A stretch of 64,000 nucleotides of DNA, from positions 426,754 to 490,753 of the forward strand of contig BCKQ01000010.1 in the NCBI GenBank assembly GCA_001600695.1, in the 5' to 3' direction. The position numbers and the translations under genes are program-made. The DNA is from Ascoidea asiatica. Taxonomy: Eukaryota > Ascomycota > Saccharomycetes > Ascoideales > Ascoideaceae. Positions 20,873 through 31,924 of this stretch are shown piece after piece. Within the stretch, counting starts at the first letter, position 1. Every line of letters begins with the position of its first letter. Below the pieces are notes generated by a model that saw only the letters and a list, made by a program, of their open reading frames with translations, did no database searches and was not told where the DNA came from.

Positions 20873-23527
20873 GTGATTGACGTTTTCATCTTGATTAAAG
20901 TGTATATATAATATTAATACACTATCAGCTTTAAAGGGTTAAATTAAAATAAATAAGGATTGATCTATTATTATAAACGGTTGTAAAATATTAATATTTT
21001 TTTTTTCTCTGTTTTCTTTAATTAGTTTTCAAATTTAATATCATATAAAGGAATAAATTTATGAATTAGCCAAACTTGAATACAAGGGTGTTTAATATTT
21101 TAGAAAATATGTGAATATTAATAACTGAAAGATAATATTATTTGAATGCATTAGATATGTTAAAGTTTTCTAAGTTCAATTAATAAAAGTCGCCCAAAAG
21201 TTATTTAAGTGAGTCTATTTCACTTTCATTTTTATGGAAATTATTTGTTATTCTTTAAGATTATGATAGTAGTTCGAACTAGCAAGCCATTAAATTGATT
21301 AGTAACTCGGAATAAGTTGAAAAATATGCTATTTTGTGTCAACCTAAAAGAAATAATGCCTTCCATTGTTCGAAGTTTAATTGAGCAAAAAAAAAAAACT
21401 AAATAAATGAATAAATACAGTAATTAATATCTGGAAGGTTTACTTGATAGCCGTTGAGGAATTCTGTTAACTGAATTCACCAGAAGAAAATAAATGTCCC
21501 TCAAAAAAAAACAGTTTGATAAAGGTTAATTAATATTTTCTTAAACAAGCTAATATTTGATAGATATCTATTCTTGAACTAAAAGGTTCTCAATTTCTTG
21601 TCTTATTATTATGATAATCTTGAATATTTCAGACACTTCAATTGTGAGATTGCTGATAACAATTTCTTCATTATCATTCTTTTCAGTATTTGTTAACTTA
21701 CTGTAAAAAAAAAAGAACAAAGCTTTTAAAACTGTTAAAATCCTTAATATTCGGCAAATGAAAAAGTAGTATGAGCCACAATAGAAACAATATCTAAAGC
21801 AGATTATCCGAACCACCCTACTGAGGCGGTGAAACGCTTTTTTCATCCTCGAGCGGGCTCAGTTTTGCGCAGTGCCACAGATAATACACCGCCACATTTC
21901 CCAGGTGAGTAAGCAAAAGCCATTGCGCGGCACAGCTGAATACGCCTCGGGCACTAGTCTGTAATAGCCGCATGAACTAATAGCTTGCTTGGGCAGGAAT
22001 GCCTTCTGTGATGCGCGTGTTAATGTTTAAGATATGTATCTGCACCCTTTAATATGTTTTACCCTGTCTATTTTACTCTGCTGCTGCAAAAAATGTTAGA
22101 ATCTTTTCTGGTTTCCAAAACGGTCAGCAGACAGCGGCTAGCGGGACAAAATCGGCATAAACCTTAAATGCTTAAATGATTAAATAGGACATAAATATTT
22201 CTCCGTGGATTTTATCAAATGCCAATGTGATTGGATAAACTGTGATAGGACAAAAAAATATACCATTATAGAACTAAGCTACTTTACGGATATAACCTTA
22301 ATAGAATAGAAAAGATTGTTAAGGAAAACAATATTAATTGTCATAATAAAATAATAATTATCAACATCATAATGATTTAATAATAATAAAAGTAATAATA
22401 ATTCTCAATACACTCCATCGCTAGTTTAAATACTCTGATCCTCACTTTGCTTTACGAATCTTTGTAGGCTCAAAATAATACTGGAGAATTTAATGAATTT
22501 TTATCTATCTATCTGAAGTCAATTGCTTTATATTTGAAAATCATACCATTTTCCTGATTACCAAAAAACTTAGTCTTTGATCACTTAATTCCTATTGTAT
22601 GATTCTTCGATTTATTTGTCTTGAGCTCTTATGATTCAAATTTACTGTATTTATTTGGCATATATCAAACATTACAGATTTTATAATTTTCGTACTTTAA
22701 ATACGGATACCTATTTAATCTAGAAGTTTTTTACGTAAAATCTTCTTTAAATAACTCAAGATTTAAAGTTGTATAATTCATACATTTTCGTTTTAAGATC
22801 AACCATTTTTTTCTTCATTTTTTCTTCCTTATTTATCCTTATTTTCAAATTTTCCATTTTGAAAAATCTGCATATTGGCGATATATTTTAACTTCATTCA
22901 AGTTGAAATATTAACCTGATTTTGTACAATTATCAATAAAAAGAAACTTCATAAGAACAATATAATGTTTATCTAACTTGCATAATCTTTCAATATCCAT
23001 AACCTTATTACATTCTAATACGATATTAAAGTATTCTTTTTTCTTAGACTTCCGTACGAAAAAAAAAGATTAAAAAGTAATATCCTTGTAAAATATATTA
23101 CTTAAAAAGCTAACAATAATTATAACGATATGCAATCATTATAATTTACATTAATACATGTAGGAGTTATAAGACCCATTACCATAAACTTAATTGAATT
23201 AATTATATGATATAATTTTTTGAAACAAATATTTTCTCTAAACTTACGCCAATTTTAAACCTTAGAAAATCAAAGGAATTCATTCAAATAAATAAATATC
23301 CCTTCAATTGAATTTCATTGTTAAATTATAACCAATTTTATCTTTATTTATTCTTACTCCTTAATTTTATATAAATTCATCCATACTTCGCTTTTCTAAT
23401 TTCTTTTCCTGAATACTTTAAGAGATTTAATTCAAAAATTAAATTATCAACTACATCCCTCATTTTTTACTCTTCATTCTTTATTTTTTTTTCTTATTTA
23501 TATAACCATACATAATTTTCATAAAAT
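20873..23527. promoter_or_regulatory. Long region between the two permeases, with GC-rich island
   Basis: 2.65 kb without a confident gene. A GC-rich island (about 21815-22155) contains gccattgcgcggcac and other CGGC-type words resembling amino-acid-responsive upstream elements bound by Stp1/Stp2, inferred only. A 92-codon minus frame (21568-21846) is partly hydrophobic. Its right half falls in the island, and a poly-T/ACAG tract at about 21700 resembles a 3' splice site, so its left half could be an exon; I do not call it. Confidence 0.35.
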
Positions 23528-25681
23528 ATGAGTTATTTTAATCCTCCAAATAATGACTATTCTTATTCAAATCCTACTTCAAATTCAAATCCAAACTTAA
23601 ACTCAAATTTAATGCAAAATTCAAATGATAGTGATTTTAATGCTATTAGTAATAACAACCCTCCTGATATCAAAAGAAGGAATTCATTTGTTGAATTTAA
23701 TCCAACAAAGATCGAGAATTTTGGACTTAGTTCTTTAAATACTGATTTTGATAATGAAATAAATAATGATAATAATAATATTAATATTAATAGTATAATC
23801 AATAATAATATTAATACCAACCATAATAATCATACACATTATTCAAAATCTTTTGATTCAGATTCTCCAATTGATTCAATATCAAATACTTTACATAATA
23901 GAGAAAGCAATATTTCAACAAATAATACTTCAATCAATACCAATCATAATATTCATAAGAAAATTCATAGAAATGTAAATAATGATATAAATGATCTGAA
24001 TTCACTTGACTCAACAAGTACATCATCAACAATTTATAGACAAGTTTCATATGAATTACATCAAGTTAATTCTCCNCAACCATTAGCAATCACTCCAGGT
24101 CATAGACTTATTCATTCTTTAAATGCACTTGGAGTTGCATCAATTTCATTAATTTTGATATTTGGTTCAGGCTTATTGATTGGTACATCAAAGAATTTAG
24201 CAACAGCAGGACCTGTTTCATTATTAATTTCATATATTGTTATGGGATTTGTAACATCACAAGTTATAAATTCATTATGTGAAATGGCAACATATATACC
24301 AATACCAAATGGATATTCTGGATATACAACTAGATTCCTAGACCCTTCAATTGGATTTTCTTTAGGATATTGTTATTTATTTTCAAGTTTAATTATTGGG
24401 CCAAATCAGTTAACTGTTGGATCAATTGTTATACAATATTGGATTGATAGAGATAAAATTAATCCAGCAGTTTGGATTACAATTTTTTTTGTTATTATTG
24501 TTGGAATTAATACAATTAGAGTTAGAATTTTTGCAAAACTTTCAATTGTTTTTATAATTATAAAAATTATTATACTTTTAGGAGTTGTTTTATTTTTATT
24601 TATTATTATGTTAGGTGGAGGACCAAATAAAGATAGAATTGGATTTAGATATTGGAAAAATCCAGGAGCTTTCGCAGCATATTCTGAAGAGGTTGATGGT
24701 AATAAAGGAAAATTTGTTTCATTTTTATCAGTTTTGGTTTCAGCATGTTATTCATATATTGGAGCTGAAACATATGTTGTAACAGCAGCAGAAACTGTTC
24801 ATCCAAGAAAAACAATACCGAAAGCCAGAAAATTTATATCATATCCATTATTTGGATTTTATATAATAGTTGTTATATTAATTGGAATGGTGGTTCCATA
24901 TACAGATTCAAATTTAACAAATTCAGAACCATATTCCTCACCTATAATAATTGCAATGAAAAATGCTTTAATACCAATTTTAAATCATATATTCAATGGA
25001 TGTTTATTATTTTTTGCAATTTCTGCAGCAATTAATTCATTTTATATTGCAACAAGAGTTTTATATGGATTATCAGTTAGTGGACAAGCATTTAAATTTT
25101 TTTCAGAAACTAATAAATTTGGTATTCCAATATATGCAATTTTATTTGTATCATTATTTGAATTATTAGCATATATGAATTCCACTCAAGGTTCAGAAAC
25201 AATATTTAATTATTTTGTTGATACAGTTGGATCATTAGGATTAATTTTATGGGATTGTATTTTAATCACACATATTTATTTCATTAAGGCATGTAAAGCA
25301 CAAGGTTTAGATAGAAAAAATGAATTACATTATACATCATTTGGAGCACCATACACAACATGGATTGCATTTATAATTTCAATGATTGTTACTTTGATTT
25401 GTAGTTTTACAGCATTTGTTAATGGATTTCATTTTAAAGAATTTATAAGTGGATATATTGGTATACCTATTTTTTTTGGTATATTCATTATTCATAAAAT
25501 TTATAATAAAACACATTTTATTAAACCAGAAGACGCAGATTTATATTTCTATAAGGATTATGTTGATGCTGAAGAAGAAGAATATTTGAAGAAAGAGGCT
25601 AGAATTAAAGAAAGCGAAGCCAATATAAAAATAACACCATTTGCAAAAGTTGAATACAAAATTAAAGAATTTTTTGAATAA
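23528..25681 (+). CDS. Dip5-like dicarboxylic amino-acid permease, paralogue 2
   Basis: 717 residues with the same architecture as paralogue 1 and a longer Asn-rich N-tail. The first-helix motif FGSGLLIGTSKNLATAGP is close to the canonical transporter form. GPNQLTVGSIVIQYWI, GGGPNKDRIGFRYW and AAETVHPRKTIPKA again indicate the Dip5 branch. Both proteins share an N-tail motif (IYRQVSYELHQ...PGHRLIHSLN) just before helix 1 and a DADLYFYKDYIDAEEEEY C-tail, which may carry trafficking or ubiquitination signals. Several DNA blocks are almost identical to paralogue 1 while the flanks differ, suggesting gene conversion. Confidence 0.9.
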   Translation: MSYFNPPNNDYSYSNPTSNSNPNLNSNLMQNSNDSDFNAISNNNPPDIKRRNSFVEFNPTKIENFGLSSLNTDFDNEINNDNNNININSIINNNINTNHNNHTHYSKSFDSDSPIDSISNTLHNRESNISTNNTSINTNHNIHKKIHRNVNNDINDLNSLDSTSTSSTIYRQVSYELHQVNSXQPLAITPGHRLIHSLNALGVASISLILIFGSGLLIGTSKNLATAGPVSLLISYIVMGFVTSQVINSLCEMATYIPIPNGYSGYTTRFLDPSIGFSLGYCYLFSSLIIGPNQLTVGSIVIQYWIDRDKINPAVWITIFFVIIVGINTIRVRIFAKLSIVFIIIKIIILLGVVLFLFIIMLGGGPNKDRIGFRYWKNPGAFAAYSEEVDGNKGKFVSFLSVLVSACYSYIGAETYVVTAAETVHPRKTIPKARKFISYPLFGFYIIVVILIGMVVPYTDSNLTNSEPYSSPIIIAMKNALIPILNHIFNGCLLFFAISAAINSFYIATRVLYGLSVSGQAFKFFSETNKFGIPIYAILFVSLFELLAYMNSTQGSETIFNYFVDTVGSLGLILWDCILITHIYFIKACKAQGLDRKNELHYTSFGAPYTTWIAFIISMIVTLICSFTAFVNGFHFKEFISGYIGIPIFFGIFIIHKIYNKTHFIKPEDADLYFYKDYVDAEEEEYLKKEARIKESEANIKITPFAKVEYKIKEFFE

Positions 25682-25723
25682 TCTTTTTTGTGAATGAGTT
25701 TTTGTTTCTCATTTTTTCTCTTC

Positions 25724-26002
25724 TTATGATGTTATGAACTTTTGAACTGAAATGCTTTTTAGGTTCACCTTTTCTTTTATTTCTCTTTCATTCTTGTCAT
25801 CATATCTTATCAATGGTTTGCTTATTTTGATTCTTAATTGCTCAATTACTCCAATTTCTACCAAATTATATAGTTTTTCCCATTTTACATATTTCAATTG
25901 TATAGTAATAGAACTTTTAATAATACACCTTTCCCTCTTATTTTTGTCATCAAATATAAACAAATCTGTCATTTTATAAAACAATTTCAAATTCAATTCC
26001 AT
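25724..26002 (-). CDS. Hypothetical small protein (92 aa)
   Basis: An ATG at 26002 opens a 92-codon frame between the permease stop and the amidotransferase start. Composition is ordinary and mixed (KWEKLYNLVEIGVIEQLRIKI), not low-complexity, with a repeated motif (FDDKNKRER near the start, YDDKNEREI near the end) that also shows as repeated DNA (gtcatcatat / gtcatcaaat). No family recognised. It would be convergent with permease 2 and divergent from the next gene. It may be fortuitous. Confidence 0.3.
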   Translation of the reverse strand: MELNLKLFYKMTDLFIFDDKNKRERCIIKSSITIQLKYVKWEKLYNLVEIGVIEQLRIKISKPLIRYDDKNEREIKEKVNLKSISVQKFITS

Positions 26003-26256
26003 GAATAATCTCACTTTCTTCAAATATTTCAAAGTATTTTAAAATACTTCAAAATTTCTAAAAATAACTTTAGAGTTATGCCTGAGACCAATTTCAAGGC
26101 TCTGCTACAAAGTTTCACTGTTCTGGCTTCAATTCAATTTTAAAAATCAAAAACTGAAAACGACTGCATTTTTATGACCATTGAAATATTAATTAGATTA
26201 AATACAAGAATGTATACAAGTGATATATATTAAAGGGTTATTGAAGTGATAAAGTA

Positions 26257-27066
26257 ATGAAGGAAATGGAAGGAAAATATATAGCTGTGTTGGTGCTTGA
26301 TACCCCCATATCACCAGAAATATTTGATAAATATGGGGATTTTGGAGATCAAGGAATAAAATTAATGAAATCTTCAAAATTATTACCAAAAGAAGTTGCA
26401 TTCAAGAAATACTATACAATAATGAAAGATGAATTACCTGTTTTAAATGAAGACTTTTATGAAAATTGTATAGGAATNTATTTAACTGGCTCAAGATCAG
26501 ATTCTTTTGAGAATTATCCATGGATATTGAACCTTCTTTCCTTCGTAAGTGAAGTTTATAATAACAAACTAAATAAAATCATACCAATTATTGGAATCTG
26601 TTTTGGCCACCAGATTATTGGAAGATTGCTTGGATTGGAAATATCTAGAAATGAAAAAGGTTGGGAAATTGGTGCAACTAAATTAAGTTTAAATAGTGAG
26701 TTTAAAAAAGGGTTTAGTGTAAATCAAAATACAATAGTTATGAATGAATTTCATCAGGATATTATNAGTTTTAATGAATCTAATATAAGTGAATTGAATA
26801 AATTAAAAGAATTTTCAATTATTGGATATTCTAAAGTTTGTCAAATGCAAGGTCTTTTGAATTCAAATAAAAAAATACTATCATTTCAAGGTCATCCGGA
26901 ATTTTCAAAAGAATATATTTTAAATTCGATTAATGGTTGTAAAAAGGATGAAAAAAAATATAATCAAGATTATATCAATGAAGTTGAACAGTTCACCATT
27001 GATAAAAATAATAATAATAATAATAATCTTATTGCTGATATAATAATGGATTTAATTCTTAGCTAA
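26257..27066 (+). CDS. Class-I glutamine amidotransferase-like protein
   Basis: 269 residues. GATase-1 fold: YLTGSRSDSFE early strand, the nucleophile elbow IIGICFGHQIIGRLLG with catalytic Cys, a WEIGATKL strand, the NEFHQD loop, and the His-Glu pair in FQGHPEFSKEYI. It resembles the stand-alone yeast YLR126C group (putative cytosolic amidotransferases linked to copper/iron homeostasis) rather than GMP synthase or carbamoyl-phosphate synthase, since no synthetase domain is attached. The substrate is unknown. Ns at 26478 and 26766 give two unresolved residues. A short Asn run precedes the C-terminus. Confidence 0.88.
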   Translation: MKEMEGKYIAVLVLDTPISPEIFDKYGDFGDQGIKLMKSSKLLPKEVAFKKYYTIMKDELPVLNEDFYENCIGXYLTGSRSDSFENYPWILNLLSFVSEVYNNKLNKIIPIIGICFGHQIIGRLLGLEISRNEKGWEIGATKLSLNSEFKKGFSVNQNTIVMNEFHQDIXSFNESNISELNKLKEFSIIGYSKVCQMQGLLNSNKKILSFQGHPEFSKEYILNSINGCKKDEKKYNQDYINEVEQFTIDKNNNNNNNLIADIIMDLILS

Positions 27067-27419
27067 AATACTTTCATATCTCAGATAGTAGTAATAATAA
27101 TAGAAAATAACTTTTATTTGATTTCATTAGAAAAATAGAAAAGAAAAGAAGAAAAGAGAAAAAGAAAATTGAAAATTGAAAATTTGTAAAGAAAATAGAA
27201 ATAGATTAATAAATATATGGTTGATTTTATTATTTTGAAGTTTTTTGGCATATTTTTTTTTCAATAAAAAGGACAAAAAATGAACATAAAAAAGACATAA
27301 AAAAATGTATTTCAAGAAAATAATTGAAGAAGTGAATATAAAGAAGTGAAGTTGAAAGTGATAAAGAAAAAAGTTTTTGAAATTAATAGAGTTAAATAGA
27401 AGGGAGGATAGATTTAAAT
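27067..27419. other. Convergent intergenic region
   Basis: Purine-rich (gaaaagaaaagaagaaaag-like) on the plus strand, shared 3' DNA of the amidotransferase and AMS1. No gene seen; the 62-codon minus frame here is a product of composition. Confidence 0.4.
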
Positions 27420-30400
27420 TTAGGATTCAAATTCTAAACGGAATCCTGCAATTTCAAATGATCTTAAGCTTATATCAATTAAATAACAAAAATCGTCAGA
27501 AGATTCTTTAATTTCTAATTCTTCTAAATCTTCTTCTAGATTATTAACTTTATAAACTTTCAATAGAGGTAATAGTTTTTTAACTTTTAGTGTACCCTTT
27601 GCTTTACCGCCAAGAGATTCATAAACCCTAACAATAATAGATTTTGAATTTATTGGAGCTTCATCTTCACTATAAAATAAAATTTTACTTAATGTAGCTG
27701 ATTTTGATTTTCTTAATTGATATGGAGTCATGAATTTTTCATTAGAATCTTCTGCATAATCAACAAATGCATCTAAATCTAGCTCTGCTCTTTTAATATT
27801 ACTTAAAATTAATCCATTATCGTCTGAATTTACTAAAGAAATAAAATTTAAAAATTCTTTATTGAATTCATTAATATTTGAAAATAGCATTGTTGTGCCA
27901 AAATCATTTTGAGCTAAACTGAAATCTTCATCATTTTGATAATTTGTAAACTCTTCAATTTTATAAAAATTATCACATGGAGTTTTCAAATTGAAATTAA
28001 AATTTTCAATATAATTAATATCATCATTAAAATTGTTTAAACCAGTATTATTATTATTATTTGAATCGAAAGTACAACCACCATTATTTGTGAAAAATCT
28101 TGTATTGAAATTATAACTTTCATTAATAATTTTATTATTTAAAGGACCTTTATGTGGATAAATTGCATAATTGAAATAATGTTTACCCATATCAGCATGT
28201 TCATCTGGTTTTTTTGGTGATCTTAATAAGGACAATCTCATTAAATTACCATGAGTTGAAAAACCAAATTTATTATTATTGATAATTGTTACACCATAGT
28301 TATATTCAGAATAATCAGCAAATTTATGATTACAAACTTCAAATTTTGCAACATCTAAATTCGTATTATAATGTGTTGATCTTTTTGTTAAACCAAATTG
28401 AGTTTCATATGAACAAACATCATTATTAATATCAACAGGAAATTCAACTTTTAAAAATTGGCAAGATTCATTCCATTCACATTCATTTTCAACTTTAATA
28501 AAATTTGAATTAATCGATAAAGATATATAAGATTTTAACCAAGAATTATTTGAAATTTTATAATCAATTAAAATAATTTTGATTAATGGACCATTTTCAA
28601 AAATCTCTACAGATTCAGGTAATAAATTTTTAATTTTATCTAACGAAAATAATTCTGTATCCCAAGCTTGCCAAGACAATGGAGTATCTTGTAATAAAAC
28701 AAATTGATTTGCACCAGTTTTATTTGCACCTGTTTTTAAATCTAGAACCTCCCTATTATTTGAATTTAAATCAATAATACTTGTGATACAACCATCTTCT
28801 TTATTAATTTTTAAAGATAAATTATTATTTGATAAAATATAAAAATTTGGAAAATCTTTTAAAATTAATTTATCGTCTTTTAAATTATTAATTGAAACAG
28901 GCTTTAAAACTGAATTATTATTCAAATCAGATTCTAAATAGATATAATCAAAATTAGAATTTGAATTTCCACCAATTTGAAAAAAATTTGAAATTTTTGA
29001 ATTGAATGAAATTTCATCAAATTTATTAAAATTATTTGAATTAAGACATTTTGATTTAAAAAAATTTGATAATTTAGAAACTCTAAAAACATCAGACTTC
29101 GACCAAGGAAATGGATTAATTGAAATAAATTTACCTTTAGTTAAATTTTTAAATTCAATTGAATTTGTATAATCATAAATTAAGTTAACAACATTATTGG
29201 AATTATTTGTTAAAGATAAAAATGGTTTAATATTCAAAGATTTTAAAGCAATAAAAATTAAATATTCAGATAATTTTACAACTTTTGATAATAAAGGATA
29301 AACTTCATTTTTATAAACAATTTCAATACAAGAACCTGGTAAAACATCATGAAATTGACAAAGTAAAACATTTTCCCATAAATTCGAAATATTTTTTTTT
29401 GGATAAATATAATTTTTATTAAAGATAGAAGCAATTGAAGAAAAAAACTCTAAATCATGTAAATTATTTTCACACCATCTCATAAAATTTTTAATATTTG
29501 ATTGAGTTGTATAAGTACCTCTATGAAATTCAAGATATAATTCACCTTTATAAGTTGGTAATTTTTTACAATTATTTGAATCATTTCTTAAAATTTGATA
29601 AAATTGATCAATATTTACACCTTGATGTAAAGTTGGTAATTCACCAATTTTATTTGAAATACCTCTACATCTTCTAAATCTTTCTAACATTTGTGGATCT
29701 GGACCACCACCACCATCACCATGGCCAAATAACATAAGAGATTTATTTGAATTTTCTAAATTTTTATGCTGATTTAAAGATCTTTTAACATCACCAAATT
29801 GAGTTGAATTATAAGTATTTGCAGGAGGTAAATGTACTAAAACTTGAGAATTATCAATACTTAACCAATTAAAAGTATTTAAAGNAAATTGATTAATATT
29901 ATTCCAAGATAATTTTTGAGTTAAAAAATTTATAATATTTGAAAATCTTAAAATTTGTGGAATTTGAGAATTATAACCAAAAGTATCAGGTAACCAACCA
30001 GTTTTATTGTAGAAATTAAAATTTTGTTTAATAAAATATTGACCTTTTAATAACTGTCTTAATAAACTTTCACCAGAAGGTAAATTTGTATCATTTTCAA
30101 CCCATGAACCACCAATTGGTAAAAAATTTTTTTTTGTTAACATTTGATTTTTGATTTTTTTAAAAATCTCAGGATTATCATATTTAAGCCATTTAAATTG
30201 TTGCATTTGAGAAGCAACAAATATCATTTCTGGATATCTTTCAAGTAAATCTAATTGAGTTGTCCAAGATCTTAAAATTTTTCTTCTTGATTCTTGAAAA
30301 GGCCAAAGCCAAGCAGTATCAATATGACAATTACCAACACCAAATACATCAATTTTAATTAAATCATTTTCAAAATTTGGATTCAAATTATTATAAACTT

Positions 30401-31250
30401 TTGAAGAATCAATATCATCACCTAAAATTTTTAATTTTGCTAAATTTCTACAATTTTTAACAGAATTATTTAGATCATTTGGATTGAATAAATTCATAAT
30501 TTCATTTGAAATTTTTCTTGAAAAATGTTTTTGCCAAGAATTTCCAGGTAATTCTCTTGCAGCATCAGAAATTTGATGAAAATCATGATATAAAGATCTA
30601 ATTTGTAAATTAGGTACAACTAAATCCATAATTCTCAAATTAAAAAATCTATTATTATTTGGAGGATCAATTGTAGAACCATTACCAACACCAAACATAC
30701 CATTACAAGCCATTTCTATATAAAAAGTAGTTTTATTATTTATTGAAGATTCTGGTAAAATAAAATCACATCTCTCACCACTAGTAAAAGATTGTAAAGG
30801 TAAACCATTACTATTATAAATCAAAGCTTCATTATCACAATTAAATCTTAACCAAATTTGTTTAAATTTACCAGAATTGTAATCATCTTTCCAATCATTC
30901 GGTAAATTTATATAGATTTTAAACCAAAAAGTAGCCCAAGAAGGACCAAAACTCATACCTTTTTTACAATCTTTCCAATTTCTACTTTCATCATCATCCA
31001 AAGTTGGAATAAGATCTCTAAATAAAGGTCTTTTTAAATTAGGGACAGAATAATATTTGAATTGAATATATGGAGACCTATCTAAGGTTTTTATATCGAA
31101 ATATTTAACGATATTAAAATTAGCATATTGGCCATTGTCTAGGAATTGTCTTAATCTTTGCTCATAAAGTGAATCTACATGCTTGAATACAGGATCATTA
31201 TTGACTTGAGGATAATCTTGATCAACATTGATGTTTAAATCTTGATTCAT
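27420..31250 (-). CDS. AMS1: Vacuolar alpha-mannosidase Ams1 (GH38)
   Basis: 1276 residues from the ATG at 31250 (MNQDLNINVDQDYP). The frame is open 60 codons further, but that extension is hydrophobic, GC-poor leader-like sequence and Ams1 proteins are made without a signal peptide, so I prefer the inner start. Conserved features: FGPSWATFWFK in the N-domain, the zinc/catalytic site CHIDTAWLWPF, nucleophile Asp in GWLPDTFGY, GHGDGGGGPD, and FHDVLPGS. The C-terminal beta domains are complete. The enzyme trims alpha-mannosyl residues from free oligosaccharides in the vacuole; in baker's yeast it is delivered from cytosol by the Cvt/autophagy receptor route. One N near 29885. Confidence 0.95.
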   Translation of the reverse strand: MNQDLNINVDQDYPQVNNDPVFKHVDSLYEQRLRQFLDNGQYANFNIVKYFDIKTLDRSPYIQFKYYSVPNLKRPLFRDLIPTLDDDESRNWKDCKKGMSFGPSWATFWFKIYINLPNDWKDDYNSGKFKQIWLRFNCDNEALIYNSNGLPLQSFTSGERCDFILPESSINNKTTFYIEMACNGMFGVGNGSTIDPPNNNRFFNLRIMDLVVPNLQIRSLYHDFHQISDAARELPGNSWQKHFSRKISNEIMNLFNPNDLNNSVKNCRNLAKLKILGDDIDSSKVYNNLNPNFENDLIKIDVFGVGNCHIDTAWLWPFQESRRKILRSWTTQLDLLERYPEMIFVASQMQQFKWLKYDNPEIFKKIKNQMLTKKNFLPIGGSWVENDTNLPSGESLLRQLLKGQYFIKQNFNFYNKTGWLPDTFGYNSQIPQILRFSNIINFLTQKLSWNNINQFXLNTFNWLSIDNSQVLVHLPPANTYNSTQFGDVKRSLNQHKNLENSNKSLMLFGHGDGGGGPDPQMLERFRRCRGISNKIGELPTLHQGVNIDQFYQILRNDSNNCKKLPTYKGELYLEFHRGTYTTQSNIKNFMRWCENNLHDLEFFSSIASIFNKNYIYPKKNISNLWENVLLCQFHDVLPGSCIEIVYKNEVYPLLSKVVKLSEYLIFIALKSLNIKPFLSLTNNSNNVVNLIYDYTNSIEFKNLTKGKFISINPFPWSKSDVFRVSKLSNFFKSKCLNSNNFNKFDEISFNSKISNFFQIGGNSNSNFDYIYLESDLNNNSVLKPVSINNLKDDKLILKDFPNFYILSNNNLSLKINKEDGCITSIIDLNSNNREVLDLKTGANKTGANQFVLLQDTPLSWQAWDTELFSLDKIKNLLPESVEIFENGPLIKIILIDYKISNNSWLKSYISLSINSNFIKVENECEWNESCQFLKVEFPVDINNDVCSYETQFGLTKRSTHYNTNLDVAKFEVCNHKFADYSEYNYGVTIINNNKFGFSTHGNLMRLSLLRSPKKPDEHADMGKHYFNYAIYPHKGPLNNKIINESYNFNTRFFTNNGGCTFDSNNNNNTGLNNFNDDINYIENFNFNLKTPCDNFYKIEEFTNYQNDEDFSLAQNDFGTTMLFSNINEFNKEFLNFISLVNSDDNGLILSNIKRAELDLDAFVDYAEDSNEKFMTPYQLRKSKSATLSKILFYSEDEAPINSKSIIVRVYESLGGKAKGTLKVKKLLPLLKVYKVNNLEEDLEELEIKESSDDFCYLIDISLRSFEIAGFRLEFES

Positions 31251-31924
31251 TGTGTCGGCGGTTAAGAAGAATTGAATAAGAATGAAAGGAAGAAGAAGAG
31301 AGAAAGATAGAAAGAAAATAAAGTAAAACAGAAGAAAGAGGGAGATAAGAGATGGTTTATATACCAATTGAGGGAGATAAGATAACCAGCAATAGCAAAC
31401 AGGGGATAAGCCAGGCACAGCAATCTCCACACTCAGAAAGAGGCAAGCAAGAGTAGAGCCGCAGACCAGGCGATATACAAGCAGGTGACTTTAGCCCACG
31501 TGGTATACTTAGTCACATGACTATAATTTTTTTTTTTTTTTCAATTGATTCCGTATCTGCGGGACCTATACTTTCTGCTCTCTGTCCCGTGTACCTCACC
31601 GCGCCCTGTTTTTCTTCTTCTTCTTCCCTTCTTCTTTCTCCATGAGGCAAATTGAAAACATTCACCGCCGTGTTTTTTCCTCTATTTTTTCTCGTCTCGC
31701 GTTGTTTTCTTCTTTTCTGCTTTATTTTTCTTTATTTTTCTTTATTTTCATTTATTTTTCTCTATTTTCCTTTAAATTATCTGCTCTTTATCTGTTTTTA
31801 TTTATTTTTCTAACTTTTTCTAACTTTTTCTCCTTAATTTCACCTTATTTTCAAAATTATCGCTATTCTCAATATAATAACAGAGAATATATCTAACAAT
31901 ATCTCAAAGAAAATTCATCTAACA
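31251..31924. promoter_or_regulatory. Divergent AMS1-HMO1 promoter
   Basis: A GC-rich core (about 31390-31620) contains CCACGTGG (31496-31503) and GTCACATGA (about 31511-31519), Cbf1/bHLH-type sites, then a poly-T tract near 31530. Downstream toward HMO1 it is strongly pyrimidine-rich (tttcttctt), as in leaders of highly expressed yeast genes. A 84-codon plus frame (31642-31896) is compositional. Confidence 0.5.

Noticed and set aside
21568-21846. 92-codon minus ORF between the permeases
   Set aside because: Part lies in the GC island; possible splice acceptor inside but no donor or branch site found.
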